Below, piece by piece: positions 33,479 through 46,739 of a stretch of 64,000 nt of DNA. The notes beneath the pieces were generated by a model, which worked only from the letters and a program-made list of their open reading frames with translations, made no database searches and had not been told where the DNA came from. Made by a program: the position numbers and the translations under genes. Position 1 is the first letter of the stretch; every line of letters begins with the position of its first letter. The DNA is taken from assembly GCA_028023455.1 (NCBI GenBank), contig JAQFVV010012394.1:20600353-20664352 (forward strand), given 5' to 3'. This stretch comes from Epiperipatus broadwayi (taxonomy: Eukaryota > Onychophora > Udeonychophora > Euonychophora > Peripatidae).

Positions 33479-35567
33479 TATATGTATTTTATCTTTCATA
33501 CCTTTAAAATAAAATAAATAAAATCTCTTAATATAAATAAGGTCCGAGTTTGTTTTGATTTCTTGATAATGATATACGGTTTCTTTAAAACAGTTTTGAA
33601 AACCTTGCATCATAAGTATTTAATAAAAATAATATATAACGTTTTAACTGACACAATATATAATAAAGATAAAACCAGAAGCTGGTCTGCAGATGCAGAT
33701 TTAAAATGCAATGGGAAACCTGGTGATCACTGATTTTTCAAGCTTCTAGTAGATGGCTGTAGAAAACTGCTCGTTTTAATCATACTGTGTGAACTAATGA
33801 ATTAAGTGATTTACTGTTATTATTAATATTCCTAACCAGGGGGATAAAATGCTGACATCTGATACAGAATTGGTGTGAAAATATAGTTACGAAACTGAAA
33901 ACAGATCTATATCATTGTTTAATCAGGTTGATTTGGGTTCAAAACATAGCTGATATAAATTTCAGCTTGTTAGCTTGAAAGATGAAATTAAAGATGACAA
34001 CTAAATGCATAACTTGTAGTTATAAATTCCAAAACTCAGTGATAAAAGCAAAAATTAAAACCTATCTGAGAATAGGTTTTGAAATGCAATGTCGCATCTG
34101 ATAATAATGATGCTTCGAGCTTACGCCAATAGCATTTGAGTGAAGAACTACTTTGCTATTTTATGCTTAAATGCTTTCATTCATAATAATCTCACAATTA
34201 GAGTACAGTTTTTTCGGCTTTACACAAGATAGAGGTCGTTTTTCATTTATTTGAATAACCAATAAATTAAAAAAAAAACTTTAGCGAAATATTTACTTAA
34301 TAATCCTTTTTTTTTTTTGGTGAATTTATTCAACTGCACTTTATTTTATTCGTTGTTGTTTACGTAGTTAATTTTATTATTGAATCACCATGGTAACTAT
34401 TTGCTACAATAGTATACATATGAAGGGGCCTTAAACGTAATGTAATTTAGAAGATCTTATTTCATCTCTGAAAGTCAAATTTTACTCTAGCCGTATAATA
34501 ATTTAATATACAATTTAAAAAAAAGTAATATATATTTTAATGAATAAAACAATCACAGATATAATATATCCTTTAATAAAAATAAATTGTAATACTAATT
34601 ATTTACATTACATATCTATATGTGAATATTATGTACTAATTCGCATAAAACCATATTTAATATACGAACTGAACCTCAAATATAATTTTTATTAAATGTA
34701 TTTTTTAACACCACCAATATGTGATGAAAATTTTGTGACACTCTTTTTAAAAAAGGCAGGTAGTGAGCGGACCAACAATATACCCCTTTTATTTACAGAT
34801 TTTTATACATACAGGAGTACTAAAACAATTCAGCATAATATACAACATCAAAATGAGTAATACTACTATAAAATATTGTAATATAGAAATAATAAAATAA
34901 CCAGTCATTTTTGTATGCAAAATAAAAATAATTACTCTCATCTGACCAATTCAGAAATATATGCAACTTTACTTTCCAGATATGAATAACTGCAATAGGT
35001 ATCCATTTACCAGAAATTTTAAATTTTACTTTCAGTTATGAATAACTATAGCAGATATCCATATACTGACCAAAACTGGAAGATTATTTGGGTTGATGAT
35101 AAATACCAACCATATATTTTTAGTGGATTAAACTTTTACAATTAAGACTTTTAATATAATATGATAAAAATAAATATATAAAGATATTAATCATTTTCTT
35201 CATTCTGTTCCAGGACTTCTTGTATAAGCTTTAATAATCCTCAGGCACTATTCTAGAGTGACACATCCATAACTTCAGGATATTTTCTGAATGTTTTCCT
35301 TTTTTAGTAAGAAATATTGGATTTGCATCATCACATCCATCTCAACCTTGAATTCACTTTACTATTCATGGCTTAATGATTATAATTTTAAACTCATGTA
35401 TCATATTATTTGTTTGTTCAAATTCCATATTGCATTAATGTGAATGTTGTTTGATCTTTAATTTATTATATTATTATAATAAATCATGCTTTTTTAATCT
35501 TCCTTTTTCTACCATTTTGTTATTCACACACAACTTAAACTTTTTTCTTCACATCTTTATGCCACCT
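33479..35567. other. AT-rich spacer
   Basis: No gene or known element recognised. The segments around 33660-33780 and 34730-34800 are a little more complex but hold no useful frame. Confidence 0.5.
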
Positions 35568-35656
35568 GTAGTAAGCTTTCATAACGATAGATGTCAGGTG
35601 ATAATGCTTATTAAATCCTTATCATCTGACATTTATTAGTAACTAAAACTTACAGT
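35568..35656. other. Pre-miRNA-like hairpin
   Basis: ATGTCAGGTGATAA (35591-35604) pairs with TTATCATCTGACAT (35619-35632) around a 14-base loop, with only one G:U. The stem continues outward with gaps, GTAAGCTTT pairing against AAACTTAC. Overall it is about 89 nt long, a size and shape compatible with a microRNA precursor or a tiny foldback element. There is no evidence of expression. Confidence 0.45.
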
Positions 35657-38395
35657 AGATGGCGTAGAGGTGTAAGCCAAAAAGTATGCTGGTGAAAAAA
35701 ACAATAAAACTAAGTCAGTAATAAAGTCATATGAACTTTAACTTTTCCTGGATTCTTAATGTTTTGTTTTTCATGATCCAGAGAAATAGATTTAACATTT
35801 CTTTTGCAATACTTTAATGATGTATATATTGAGTAATATACAATCTTAGATTAGCATTTATTTCATCAAAGTAGACAAATAAACATGTAGGCTGCTGTTA
35901 CATTCCACCACATATTATTTGATAATGATCTGTACTATTTAGAATTATGTATAAGTTTATGTAAATTAGTAGCCATTTTATATTGAATATTATATTTTCT
36001 TTACAAATGTTTTTTATTTAATGCATTGTGAAACAAGGCATAAATTTTATTGTCTATCTTTTTTACTTGTTTAATCATTACCTTCTTTTTATATTGTATA
36101 ATTTGTCATTTCTTATTAAAAAGCCTAAAACTTGAAAATTTATACTTTATGCAGATATTCCCTAACATTTAATGATTTGATATGGATCTGTTAATTCACA
36201 TAAATCTATCCTTTTTGATGAATTATATAAAGAATTTAAGTATACTTTATTCTTCATTTTTAATAGTTATTATCTACAAGATTTTTTAATTCAAGCTTTT
36301 CTATATCAAATGAATAATATTAGTGATGCACATAAGAAATCCATATATTTAATATTTAGGATATTCAGTTAGAATAGGATGAGAAGTTTCCATTATATAC
36401 TTTTTGCTAAATTATATATTATACTACTTATCAGTAATCCCATTGGCTGTGACTCAAACAACATTCAAATTAATACAGTATGGAATTTAAATAGATTAAT
36501 AATATGATGCATTAGTTTAAGATTAAAATCAGTCAGTTGATAAATTTTAGATTCATTAGAAAACATGACTTGTTTACTTCTGAAAGAGTGTGGTAGTTCT
36601 GCCACTTTAAATTGCTGTTTTACTGTTATTGTAAATGATATTAGTCTAGGTTTTTTTTTAAAGATTCTGCAGGATTGCTTTTATTGATCCATTTAATTTT
36701 AAAAAGTCTGAAGTGGTCAGCATGTTATGAATAGTGATTATGATAAAAAATACCCAGAAAGAATTTCTTCTGGTCTAGTTTTCATGCAAAGTTTTGGGAA
36801 TAAAAGAAATTTAATTTTTTGCTTGTTTATAAAATATTTTTGATTATTTTTACACACTAATGAGCTGATTATTATATTTAAAACAATAAAACATACATAT
36901 GATTTCAATTTATTTATATATCATTTATTTTTAGAAATAGAAGTTAATAAACTTCATTGTAATATAAACAAAAAAAGTCACAGCATCTGTAACATCATTA
37001 CCTGTCAGTGTTAGTTTTTTTTCAAATAATGTAATAAATATAAAGCAAGAATCATATTTGGTAGATTTATGATAAATACACATTCTTGTGTTTGCATTAA
37101 AAAAACTTAAACTAAAAAAGAATTATTTAATTTTCAGAAAATGTTTAGATAAACATTGTTGATGATATTTACAATACATTCTTCTTATTTACAAGTCAGT
37201 TTTTAAATATTTAAAAAGGTTAAATGTGATTTTTAAGACTATTATTCATCTATAAAATTAAATTAAAGAGGAATTAAGTTCAAGTTACTAAAAATAAAGA
37301 TTTTACACAGAAGTGGAAAATAGTGCATTATCAAAACTCTTATTTGGTGGGGGGAAATGTCAGAAATCAAGATAGTTAACCCTTGAATATGATCATTTGA
37401 GATTTTTGAAAGTCAATTTGCATATTATATATATTTAAATTACTTTAAAATTACTTCTATTTGAATGGTTTGTAAATAAAGTATTTATTGCAGAAATGTG
37501 ATTAACCCCTTTTACATTATCCAAACCCAAGGCATAAATTAATATATGTTAATAAAAAAAAATTTGTTTAGTCTCAGATTTCCTGGCAACAATAAAAAAG
37601 ATAAAGTTTTCTCTTTTTACATAGATATGATTTCTTAATTTCCATTCTTTATCAAATTAAAAACCTAAGAAAATATTAAATTTATGCATTTACTCAAGTG
37701 ACGGATCCACATCTGAAAAATCTAGATATTAAATTTGCGTTTTTCACTCTCTACTGAGAAATTTTGCTAACATTTTTTTTACGACTTTAAAATTCATGTA
37801 TATATTTTTTACTATTTTAATTTCAAAAAAATTCAAAATATGTCAGAGTAATCAACTAAGAGGGAATTTTAAAGTATCTAAAACCACATGTTGATGCTTA
37901 GTCATTGTATATTTTGCAATCCTAAACTTTGCAAAATTACTTCAAGAAAATATTGTGATAATCTAAAAACTTGATTTTTTGGAAAGTTTATGATTATTTT
38001 TGTATTGTAATTGTGTAATAATTATTAGAAATCAAAAACATATATTATTAAATATTTTTTTTTTACAGAAATGTTTTATTTTTAAATATAAAAGAATATA
38101 TTCTTCTGTGTAATATTACCATAGAGATAGTGATCATGGGAAATACAACTGCCTAAAAATGGTGTAACTCAACAGACTTATAACATTTAGCAATATCCTA
38201 AAAATTACAAAAAAATTAAACCTTTAAAGCATAAATTGATAGATTTACTAATGATTAAAAATAATTTATTTAGATTTTTAAAACAAACATTTTGTTCATT
38301 TTGCAAATTAAATCTGCTCCACCTGAAATTTGATGACATGACAGCACTTTGTTTTGAATCAAATCTAATTTTTGAAATAATTCTGAAAATCAAGT
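35657..38395. other. AT-rich spacer
   Basis: No gene, RNA or element recognised. Frames in this stretch (for example 38205-38393) are of chance composition. Confidence 0.5.
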
Positions 38396-38545
38396 GTGAT
38401 TTTTAAAAATTTATTTAATTTCTAAACAAAAATATTTATCAAATGAGGTCAAATTTATTATATTCTGAATAAATAATAATGATTTAATATTAAAGTGAAA
38501 GTTGAAAGTTTAAATCTAGTGAGAATGAAAAAAATCTGTCAGAGT
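38396..38545. repeat. Dispersed repeat D, copy 1
   Basis: About 145 bp related to 48690-48840 in the same orientation. Shared parts include AAAATTTATTT, AAACAAAAATAT, GTCAAATTTATTAT, TTCTGA and ATCTGTCAGAG or ATGTCAGAG. The family is unknown; similarity may extend upstream at lower identity. Confidence 0.55.
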
Positions 38546-38834
38546 ACAGGAAGGTTAATATATATGTATACATACTATACATCCATGTTGTAAACACATT
38601 TACACACATATAGATATGTTTAATATGTTGAAGGCACTATCAATTTAAAAAAATAAAATATAGAAAATTTTTATTTTTTAATTTATATATATGAATTTGA
38701 ATAAAATAGCATTTTTTAAGTATGTATCCAATTAATAAACATTTAAAAAAAGTTGTAGTTACAATAAATATCCTTTTATTTGTTAGTAAGCAAAATTTAT
38801 GGCAACAAAAAGATTGGTTATTCAAATGGTAGGT

Positions 38835-38935
38835 AGCTCCATATAGTTTGATACAGTGATAGAATGGTGACTCTGGACTTCATGGTCCATGGATTGCAGT
38901 CCAGTTCTTTCATCTCCACACTTAAATTTCTTATG
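38835..38935 (+). repeat. tRNA-derived SINE-like unit T1, copy 4
   Basis: TATAGTTTGATACAGTGATA and AGAATGGTGACTCTGGACTT, followed by CCATGGATTGCAGTCCAG, give A-box-like and B-box-like regions at near-tRNA spacing. It matches the other T1 units in layout. Confidence 0.45.
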
Positions 38936-39090
38936 CCTTCTTAAGCAATAAAGCATTCAATAATTTATCATTAGGCACTATTACATAAAGAATATAATTT
39001 TGAAAACAACTATTTGTAAACTGTATATCAAAAAGGCAATTTAAATAGCATTAAATTTATACTAAAACATTAATTTATAAAAAATACTTT

Positions 39091-39195
39091 TATACACAAA
39101 CAATATCAACACACCCTTCATTGTAATACAATGCAAATACCATATTTATTATTTTCAAACTTTCTAAAGTAGTTGACTGTTTCGACTTTTCATCA
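39091..39195. repeat. Dispersed repeat C, copy 2
   Basis: See the copy at 28790. Both start TATACACAAACAATA or CATACACAAACAATA and share the central ACAATGCAAATA block. It lies some 150 bases after a T1 unit and may be part of that element. Confidence 0.55.
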
Positions 39196-41515
39196 GACTT
39201 TTTCAGATTTTTTTTTTCACTATTTAAAACTATTTTTATGGGTGTGTAATGAATATCCCAACAAGATAACTATGGATTAGGAATGCTTCACCAAAATAAA
39301 CCAATCTAAATGAAAAATATGAACACTTTTGGAAAAAATAAAAGTATTTATGAAGAATATTATTTAAAAGAGATGATAAATTAGAGAAAAAAATTGGGTA
39401 TCAGAAAGGAAATATTAATCTCCAAAATATCGAATGAATGATGCATACGATTCCAATTGGTAGAACTATACTGAAATGCTATCAAGAATTCAAAATTATA
39501 ATAGCATCTATAAAAATGTATTTTTGGTTGTGGGTGTGTGGAGATAAGAATGCAAATTACGCAATTTTATATTATATTGAAAAATAATTTTTTATTGTTA
39601 GTTTTGTTTCAATTGTTCTAAACTTCTTTCTAATATATTGTTTATTTTGATTTTGTCGACGTTTATAAATATTTGTTTTTTTATTTATTTAATAATATAT
39701 ACGTATATAATCTTATCAATTATATGTATATCGAAACATTCCAGTGTAACAGCTACTTCTGTTTGTTTGTTTTTTCTTTCTACTTAAGCATTTCAAATAT
39801 TAATCTTTTAAAAGCACTAAGCCAATTTATCAATTTTTAGTTCTTCATGTGCATTATCTAACTAATCTGTCAGATATTGTTGCTCTATTTCAAATATTAT
39901 TTCAGTGTTTTTTGTTGTTGTTGAATGATTAATGTTTGACATCTATTAAAAAAAAGAATTCTATGTTAAATCAAACTTCGACATCGTCTAGAAAAAGGAA
40001 AGTAATAAATCCTAACATTTCTCATTGCGACGTAGCTGTTTTAATTAAAACAATACAGATAAGAATAAACAATATTTTGAAACAAGAAGTATTCTGAGAG
40101 TTAAAAAAATATGCAAATATTATTGATATTAGGGAAATAAGTAATCCTACATATGTTTTTATTTATTTCAAATGGATTATTAACTCTTGGCAGTTTTAAA
40201 AGTTAGATAATGGTTTCAGCAAACTATGACATTTTAAATTCTTTCAAAATCCGCCGATACTTAATCTAATTGAAGAAAGTATTTCAAACAGATATATATA
40301 AACTTTATTATTAAATAAAATGTTTATTATTAGGCACAGAAAATAAATAGATTCGAATTCTGATATTAATACTACTGATTTAATTTCCTTTTATTGTCAT
40401 TAATAAAATGTAATAATAAATGACCTTTCTTCAACATCATCATATATTCGCAAACAAAAATGGTCTGTTCAACTCCAAGAGAGAAAAAAGACAAATACTT
40501 TATAATGAGGATATAAACCGAACCATGAACCACAAATACATCGTCATATGGAATTATATTACATAATTATCTTGAAGATATCAAAATAATCAAAAAATTC
40601 CAGATTATCTATAGTCTGCTCTTGTTGTAGAATAATATCTCTAAATAATAATAACTTCTATCTTCTTAGCGGCTTTCTTTTTTCCACTATCATATTTTGC
40701 TTGCTTCTTCTATATACTGCTCTTCCAAGAGATCACATTCAAAAGTTTCAAAGTACCTCCTTATTGGTGTATTAACGTCCATGATCATTCATATTTGCTT
40801 CTGATGTATAACGTCTTGTTTACAATCTAAGTACTAATTCACATGTTGTTGACATAACAACTTGAATCTACAAACTTCTTATCTAATAAAGTATGTAATT
40901 AATGAAGGACACTATTGTAAACATATGATTGGAAGCAACTTATCCAACCAAATCCTTGATAAGTATCTTTGTTGCAGTAGATAATTTATGTCATTATTCT
41001 ATAGAGTGACATTGCTGGATTTTATAGAACTGTGACACCATTTCTCAAGTCTATAAGAGTTACCACATTCAGCGAAGGTCTGTATCCCTTATGAAGTTTT
41101 AATCCACCAATAATTTTTTAGCTTTCTTGTCAATTGTAAAACTTTTGTCTTCAGGTATATGTATATTTATTATGAATTTCACATTTAATATTTTTATTCT
41201 GCCAAGTAAAAAATGTCCCATATTTCATTTTTATTAAATCATTAATAAGAATATTAATATTAGAAAACCAGTCATGATTTTTTTTAGCAAATCTAAAAAT
41301 GAATTTAATAACTCTAAAGATCTGAATTTGAAATTTTAGTGTTTAATAACTGTTGAAGTTTAAAATCTATAGTAGATATTTCTGAAGAATTTAGTATAAT
41401 TTAAATAAGGCCTACATTTTAATGCAAATCTTATTTAAATTGTGGAACATACTAATCTATGTTCGTCCAACAATATACACTTGTGAATGCACACATAATA
41501 TAAAATACTCCAACA
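39196..41515. other. AT-rich region, possible very old minus-strand coding relic
   Basis: Mostly anonymous. The minus strand between about 40690 and 41100 has short protein-like runs, for example MDVNTPIRRYFETFECDL beginning near 40782 and FAECGNSYRLEKWCH near 41070. They are separated by stops and frameshifts and are not recognised. They could be a decayed transposon or pseudogene. Confidence 0.3.
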
Positions 41516-42010
41516 TCACTTGATCACCATTTCCTATGCTTACACAAGCCGTAGTAGCAAACTCTCCATACAATAGTGTCATCTAGTGCAAACATTAATA
41601 ATTAATGGATGAAAGAAGGTTTGTACACAAAATCTCTATCTAGTGCCTATACTTCCAATATCCTCAGACTAGTTTCTAGCTAATGGTTTTATCAATGAGG
41701 AGCTTTGGATCTGAGAACACTGTAACTATGTGCTCTTCACTGATGAAAGCAACAAGCTAGAAACTAGTTTGGACATATTGGGTGAATAGGCATTAGGTAG
41801 GAATTTTACACACAAACCTTCATGCCTCCATTGATTATTAGCAGTGCTCTCAGATCCATGGCTTCTCATTGATGAAAGCCACAAGCTAGAAACTAGCCTG
41901 ACAATATTGGATGAGTAGGCACTAGCTAGAGATTTTATGCATAAACCTTCTTGCATCAATTGATTATTAAAGGATGCACTGGGTGGCACTACTCTATGGA
42001 GAAATTGCTA
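41516..42010. mobile_element. Foldback element family F2, copy 5
   Basis: AAACTCTCCATACAATAGTG (about 41561) starts the left arm, and CACTGGGTGGCACTACTCTA closes the right arm near 41995. The inner right arm is partly duplicated in direct orientation: AAGCAACAAGCTAGAAACTAG at about 41747 and AAGCCACAAGCTAGAAACTAG at about 41877. The external TGATCACCATTTCCTATGCT is at about 41521. The small minus-strand frame 41726-41989 reads through this duplication and is not a gene. Confidence 0.75.
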
Positions 42011-42957
42011 TTATAATATAAAGATTCCAAACTGTAATGTAAGCTATTAAAGACTTATTGTTTTGAATATATTGGTTTTCTTTGCGTAAGCAAAAGGTTT
42101 GTGATAGTCAATTTATGTGTTGTGCAAAAATTCAATATCAACAAGCCATTTGGATTTATACTACTAATACTGTTATTTCCAACCATTTTTAGCAAAGTCT
42201 ATTACTTGTATTACATGCACCTTAGTATATCCAACAAGAAAAAAGACCAATCTTTTAATAGCATTGTTGTCATAATGCTATTCAAAAATGGATAAAAGCT
42301 TTTTTCTTTGAATTTTATGATGAAATGTATTGGTACCATTATGCATGACAAATTTTAACATTAATAACCTTTTATTGATACATCGAGGAATGCTAATGAG
42401 TAGAATATGCCAATTTATATTTTACAGTAAATCCATCACCATGCATTCTCATTTCATTGGTTGACCTGCCCTTCCAAAAACTTGGATTCATTTACTGTTC
42501 TATTAAACTTTCTTTTCCTGGAAAACAAATTTCATGTACAGCACATGTATATAAGTTGTGATAACTTCTTAAGCCACCAGGGTTAATTCTGTTCTGGTCC
42601 TGATAGAATTGATCTTCATCAGTTTTAATCAGATGATTAATTGTAAGTAAATTTGACATGTAGTTAGTCCCATGAACTAACTCCTAACAATTGTTTAAAC
42701 TTCAAACATAAAAACAATATCATTAAATAAATAACCAAATAGTTTATTACTTAGGAAGTCATGTGACATTTGTAAACCAATGGGACTGTGGCTCATAAAC
42801 CTATCACTTTTTTCTTATCACTGCTAACATGGATTTATTTATATATTTTTGTATAAAGCCATGAAAAGTGTACTTGGACTTTACTCATGCAATTGATACT
42901 TTCATAGATACTGGACAACACCAATCTCCCTTCAGATGCATTCTTAGTATATCTGAG
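42011..42957. other. AT-rich spacer
   Basis: No gene or element recognised. Confidence 0.5.
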
Positions 42958-43084
42958 TGTAGGTTGTTTGTTTTTATGTGTAGATCTTGTAGCTGTGCCT
43001 TGCCAGGACCTCAAGATGTTTATGTCCAGAACTACTGGCAAGGTACAGCAATAATATCTACACATCAAACCAATAACAACCTAC
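42958..43084. repeat. Inverted repeat, 50-bp arms
   Basis: GTAGGTTGTTTGTTTTTATG (42960) is mirrored by CAATAACAACCTAC (ending 43084). The arms of about 50 bp, which include CTGTGCCTTGCCAG against CTGGCAAGGTACAG, are separated by about 27 bases that themselves begin and end in GGAC and GTCC. The overlapping frames on both strands are a by-product of the symmetry. It is a small foldback element or hairpin. Confidence 0.75.
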
Positions 43085-46000
43085 ATTCTGATTAATCAAG
43101 AGTGCAACTGATAATGAAATGACATCAGCAATACAAAATATATTGATTGCCAGAATAAAGTCATAGCAATAAGCTACATGTGGCTTTATACACAAAATTC
43201 ATGATAAATAAATCTAAATTTGGGATTGTAAGGCAGGACAAAAAGGAAGTGATAACATTAACTCAAGGAGAGAAGAATCTAAATCTGAGGGGAATTTATA
43301 AGCTAGGATTTTATTTCTAAACATAGCTATGAGAATGAACCATCAAAAATACAAAGTAATACTAATATTTGCCTTAAAGCATTTTATGCTTACATCTGAG
43401 AAAATGAATAATATAATACACAGAAATATCATTGCTTAAGAGAGAGACAAAGCTACAATCTGCTTAAAACACTGGCAAGTTGTGAAAAGATGCCATAACA
43501 AAAAAGAGACTAATGCTATGATCTCTTAAACATACCATAACAAACTCATGTGTAAAGGTGACAATATCAATAATTATTGTCATATATAGCCTAATAAAAT
43601 TAATGAAGGTATAAAAATAATCAATAAAATACACATCAGCTTCTATTATGTTTATCACAAGTATGTACTGTCAAATAAATAACTTCATAAAAAGGAATTA
43701 AACACAATGCTTTTAAAGTACAACATGATAAAATGGAAATATTCTGAGAACTTTTGGGTAAATGCAGCTTATAAATAATTTATAAAATTATACCCAATAA
43801 CAATGCATAAAATACAAAAAAATATATAGCATAATACAGCATCATAAATATTGAGACTTAAAACTACTTTTTAGCAAATAAAAATATGAAAGTCCTTTAA
43901 TCCTTGGTGTTTCAACCATTCAACTGGAGACAATCACTATAAATGCCATTCTGAAAACATTGAAGATTTTTCCAATTTATTTAAATACAGAAAAATTCAA
44001 ACTATACATAAAACAATTTAAAATGAACATTAAGCAATACATTTCCATGTAACACTAGTATAAAAGTTTTGTGATTTAACTTTCTTAAAATGTATTTTAA
44101 AATAAATGCAAATAATGAAAAATCTTTAACTTTTCATATAATATATTAATTTCTTCTTATATTTTGGAAAGCATATATTGTTGATAAAATTCAAGGACTA
44201 TTTATTCCTTTGAAAAATAATGTATTCTTTGATAGAACAGATTTTTTTTACAAATAATAATGACAAAAGGGATGAGCAGACATTTATAATAAAACAAAAT
44301 AAGTTTATAATTATTGTATAAGATTAATTCAGGAGCATTCATGTTTAGGTCATCTACAATAGCACTTAGTCTCATTGCTGCTGAGAAAAGCAAATAATTC
44401 AAAGGTAATAATAATAAGTCTGAATACATTGTTATAAAATATTCAGGAATATATCTTTTCATTATTTGTCATAATTAAATAAGTTTCTGGAAAAAAGTCA
44501 ACAAATTTAATTTTATTAATTTATGAAAATATTTCTCCTTACTTTTATTGAATTAAATATGACAAAGATATTGTACTGGTCGAAAATGTATTTCCATCCA
44601 ACAAGATTTAGAATCCAGGCAAAAGTACCTTGAATCCAATCATGCGCAAGATGCACAGGTCAGGAGCAATCATGAATTCTAATCTATTTGCCCATTCCCC
44701 AAATCTATAACATTATGAACAACACCTACGGTGATACCACATAAATTCATTACATCCCGGCATGGTGCTACAACATTTTACATGAGACTCAACTGGTGAT
44801 GATGATGAGATATTGAGTGAACCTTAAGATATTAAGTTACAAGTATACATAAATATAATATTCACAATAAGATTCTAACAACTGGATTAAGTTTAAAATA
44901 TAAATATTTATTTTAACATAATTGACGATGATTTTTTATATATATATATAATTGACTCGATGCTTATAAAACTGTTTTGATCATACACATTAAAGGATAT
45001 TATTAAGGTTGTATTGATATTGACAAATATTAAGTTAGTGCGATGGTTACAAGAAGCGGATTTATCGGAGTGGTTTGGTGGCCGTTTTACACATAAAATA
45101 CATTTATAAAGTTATAATCGAGTTTCGCTAATTAAAAGATCTTAATACATAAGTTTATTGTTTTATTTAGATTCCTTTAATACATAAGTTTATTGTTTTT
45201 ATTTCGATATTTCATTTATAATAATTACAATGCGGATACATTTTTGATCGGCCGTATAAAACATTATTTCTTTAATATTTTCAACATTTAACGATAGGAT
45301 ATAGCGAATACTCAATATTTGTGGGAAAAGTTTATTTCAGTGTAGAGGGAGGGCAGCTGCACAAGAAGTTGAATTTAAACACCAACAAATAGAGAGAAAA
45401 CAGAACATTTTATTATCGCATATTATTACGATTTTACTTTGCTAAACAGACTGAAACTAACTGTAAGAAATAGCGGTGCTAGCATAATATCAATGAGAGG
45501 AAAGGGCACATTTGTCCAGGATAAGGTCATTCTCCAATTTTATATAATGATGGTACACGCCAGCTTTCTGCTGAGACAGTACAGGAAGAAGAGGGTTGGT
45601 AGGAAAATACTATAGGCCGGACCATGGCAAACTATACATTGCTTCATCTACTCTAACCTGAATAATCTGGAAGTAAACATAGACTTCTTTATAATGAGGA
45701 TATGAACGATGAGGCTTTGAATCCCTGGAGTGAGGTACAGGCGATTCAAAGCAGTATATAATATATATACTTGGAGGAGAGATTGATTAGCGAAATGATC
45801 GTGATTCCCTGGAATGAGGTACAGGTGAATTAGATCGAAGCCATATATGGCTTATAAATAATTAGATATATGCTAGCAATGCTATCATAATAATATAAAA
45901 TTAATAAATTTAACTATTAAAGAAAAGCCTTAAATGGTTTAACAAATACGTAATAACATGCGAGTATAATGACCTATGTCTTATAAAGTCATTAATTATG

Positions 46001-46530
46001 AATTAACTAATATTAATGAAGCTTGCAGTGCTCCCCCATTCCTAATCAATATTTTAATATAATAATTAAGATTACAAGAGTGCAAATTATCAAACAAATT
46101 TAAGTCGCCAGACTTTGTGGCGATAATGATCAATAAGAAATTTATAACACTAACGGACATCAATAGCCACCCCGGATTGCAAAATATTTATACGTTTCAT
46201 ATTAATTTACGACAAAACATTTAGATAAAAATATTCATTTAAAATATAACCCAAACTTACGAATTATTTAAAATCATTAATAAGAACTCATTTTAACTCC
46301 CCACCCTTCCCTTTTAATAGAAGTTCGTAAGATTAAGTTTTTAGTGACATTTATAAATAAAGGAAGAAAATATAAAAATATTATTAAACTTAAATCATAA
46401 CGGCACTAACTAATAAAAATAATAATAAGCGTGAGTTGGATGGCATTATCATTAGGCAGCAAAGAATTGATATAAATGGTTAACAAAGCTTCAAGAAAAA
46501 CATTAAATATAACGAAATTATTATCTTACA
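43085..46530. other. Unannotated region
   Basis: No gene recognised. From about 44990 to 46320 the DNA is less A+T-rich. It includes two related phrases, AATCCCTGGAGTGAGGTACAGG (about 45720) and GATTCCCTGGAATGAGGTACAGG (about 45809), about 90 bp apart. The frame at 44202-44462 (minus) is hydrophobic but unrecognised. Confidence 0.45.
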
Positions 46531-46539
46531 AATTAAATT

Positions 46540-46735
46540 ACAGTTAAAAGTGGATAAGGCGGTTATACAGTCTTTTGGCTGGTTACCTCAGGATTCTTTG
46601 GAGGCAATGGCAAATCTGCTGTGGCAGGCGGCATTCTTTGGGGCTACATTGCAGCAAGGTTTGGCTGAAGACGACAGATGGCAATTTGGTTCTCCAAAAT
46701 TTCAAATGGACGTGAAGTCCCCTAGCAATGACTGA
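46540..46735 (+). CDS. Protein-like open frame, unidentified (exon or TE fragment)
   Basis: About 60 codons are open and end in TGA at 46733. This is a locally G+C-richer patch whose composition looks protein-like (AVIQSFGWLPQDSLEAMANL, then AEDDRWQFGSPKFQMDVKSP). It has no upstream Met at a good position. A possible splice acceptor (TTACAG at about 46538-46543) sits just before it, so a terminal exon is conceivable. The minus strand is also partly open with two stops, so orientation is not certain. I do not recognise the family; a mobile-element fragment is equally possible. Confidence 0.3.
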
Positions 46736-46739
46736 CCCA

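Noticed and set aside
44202-44462. An 86-codon hydrophobic minus-strand frame as a membrane protein
   Set aside because: Leu/Ile/Tyr-rich frames of this size are expected by chance in such AT-rich DNA, and no conserved motif is visible.
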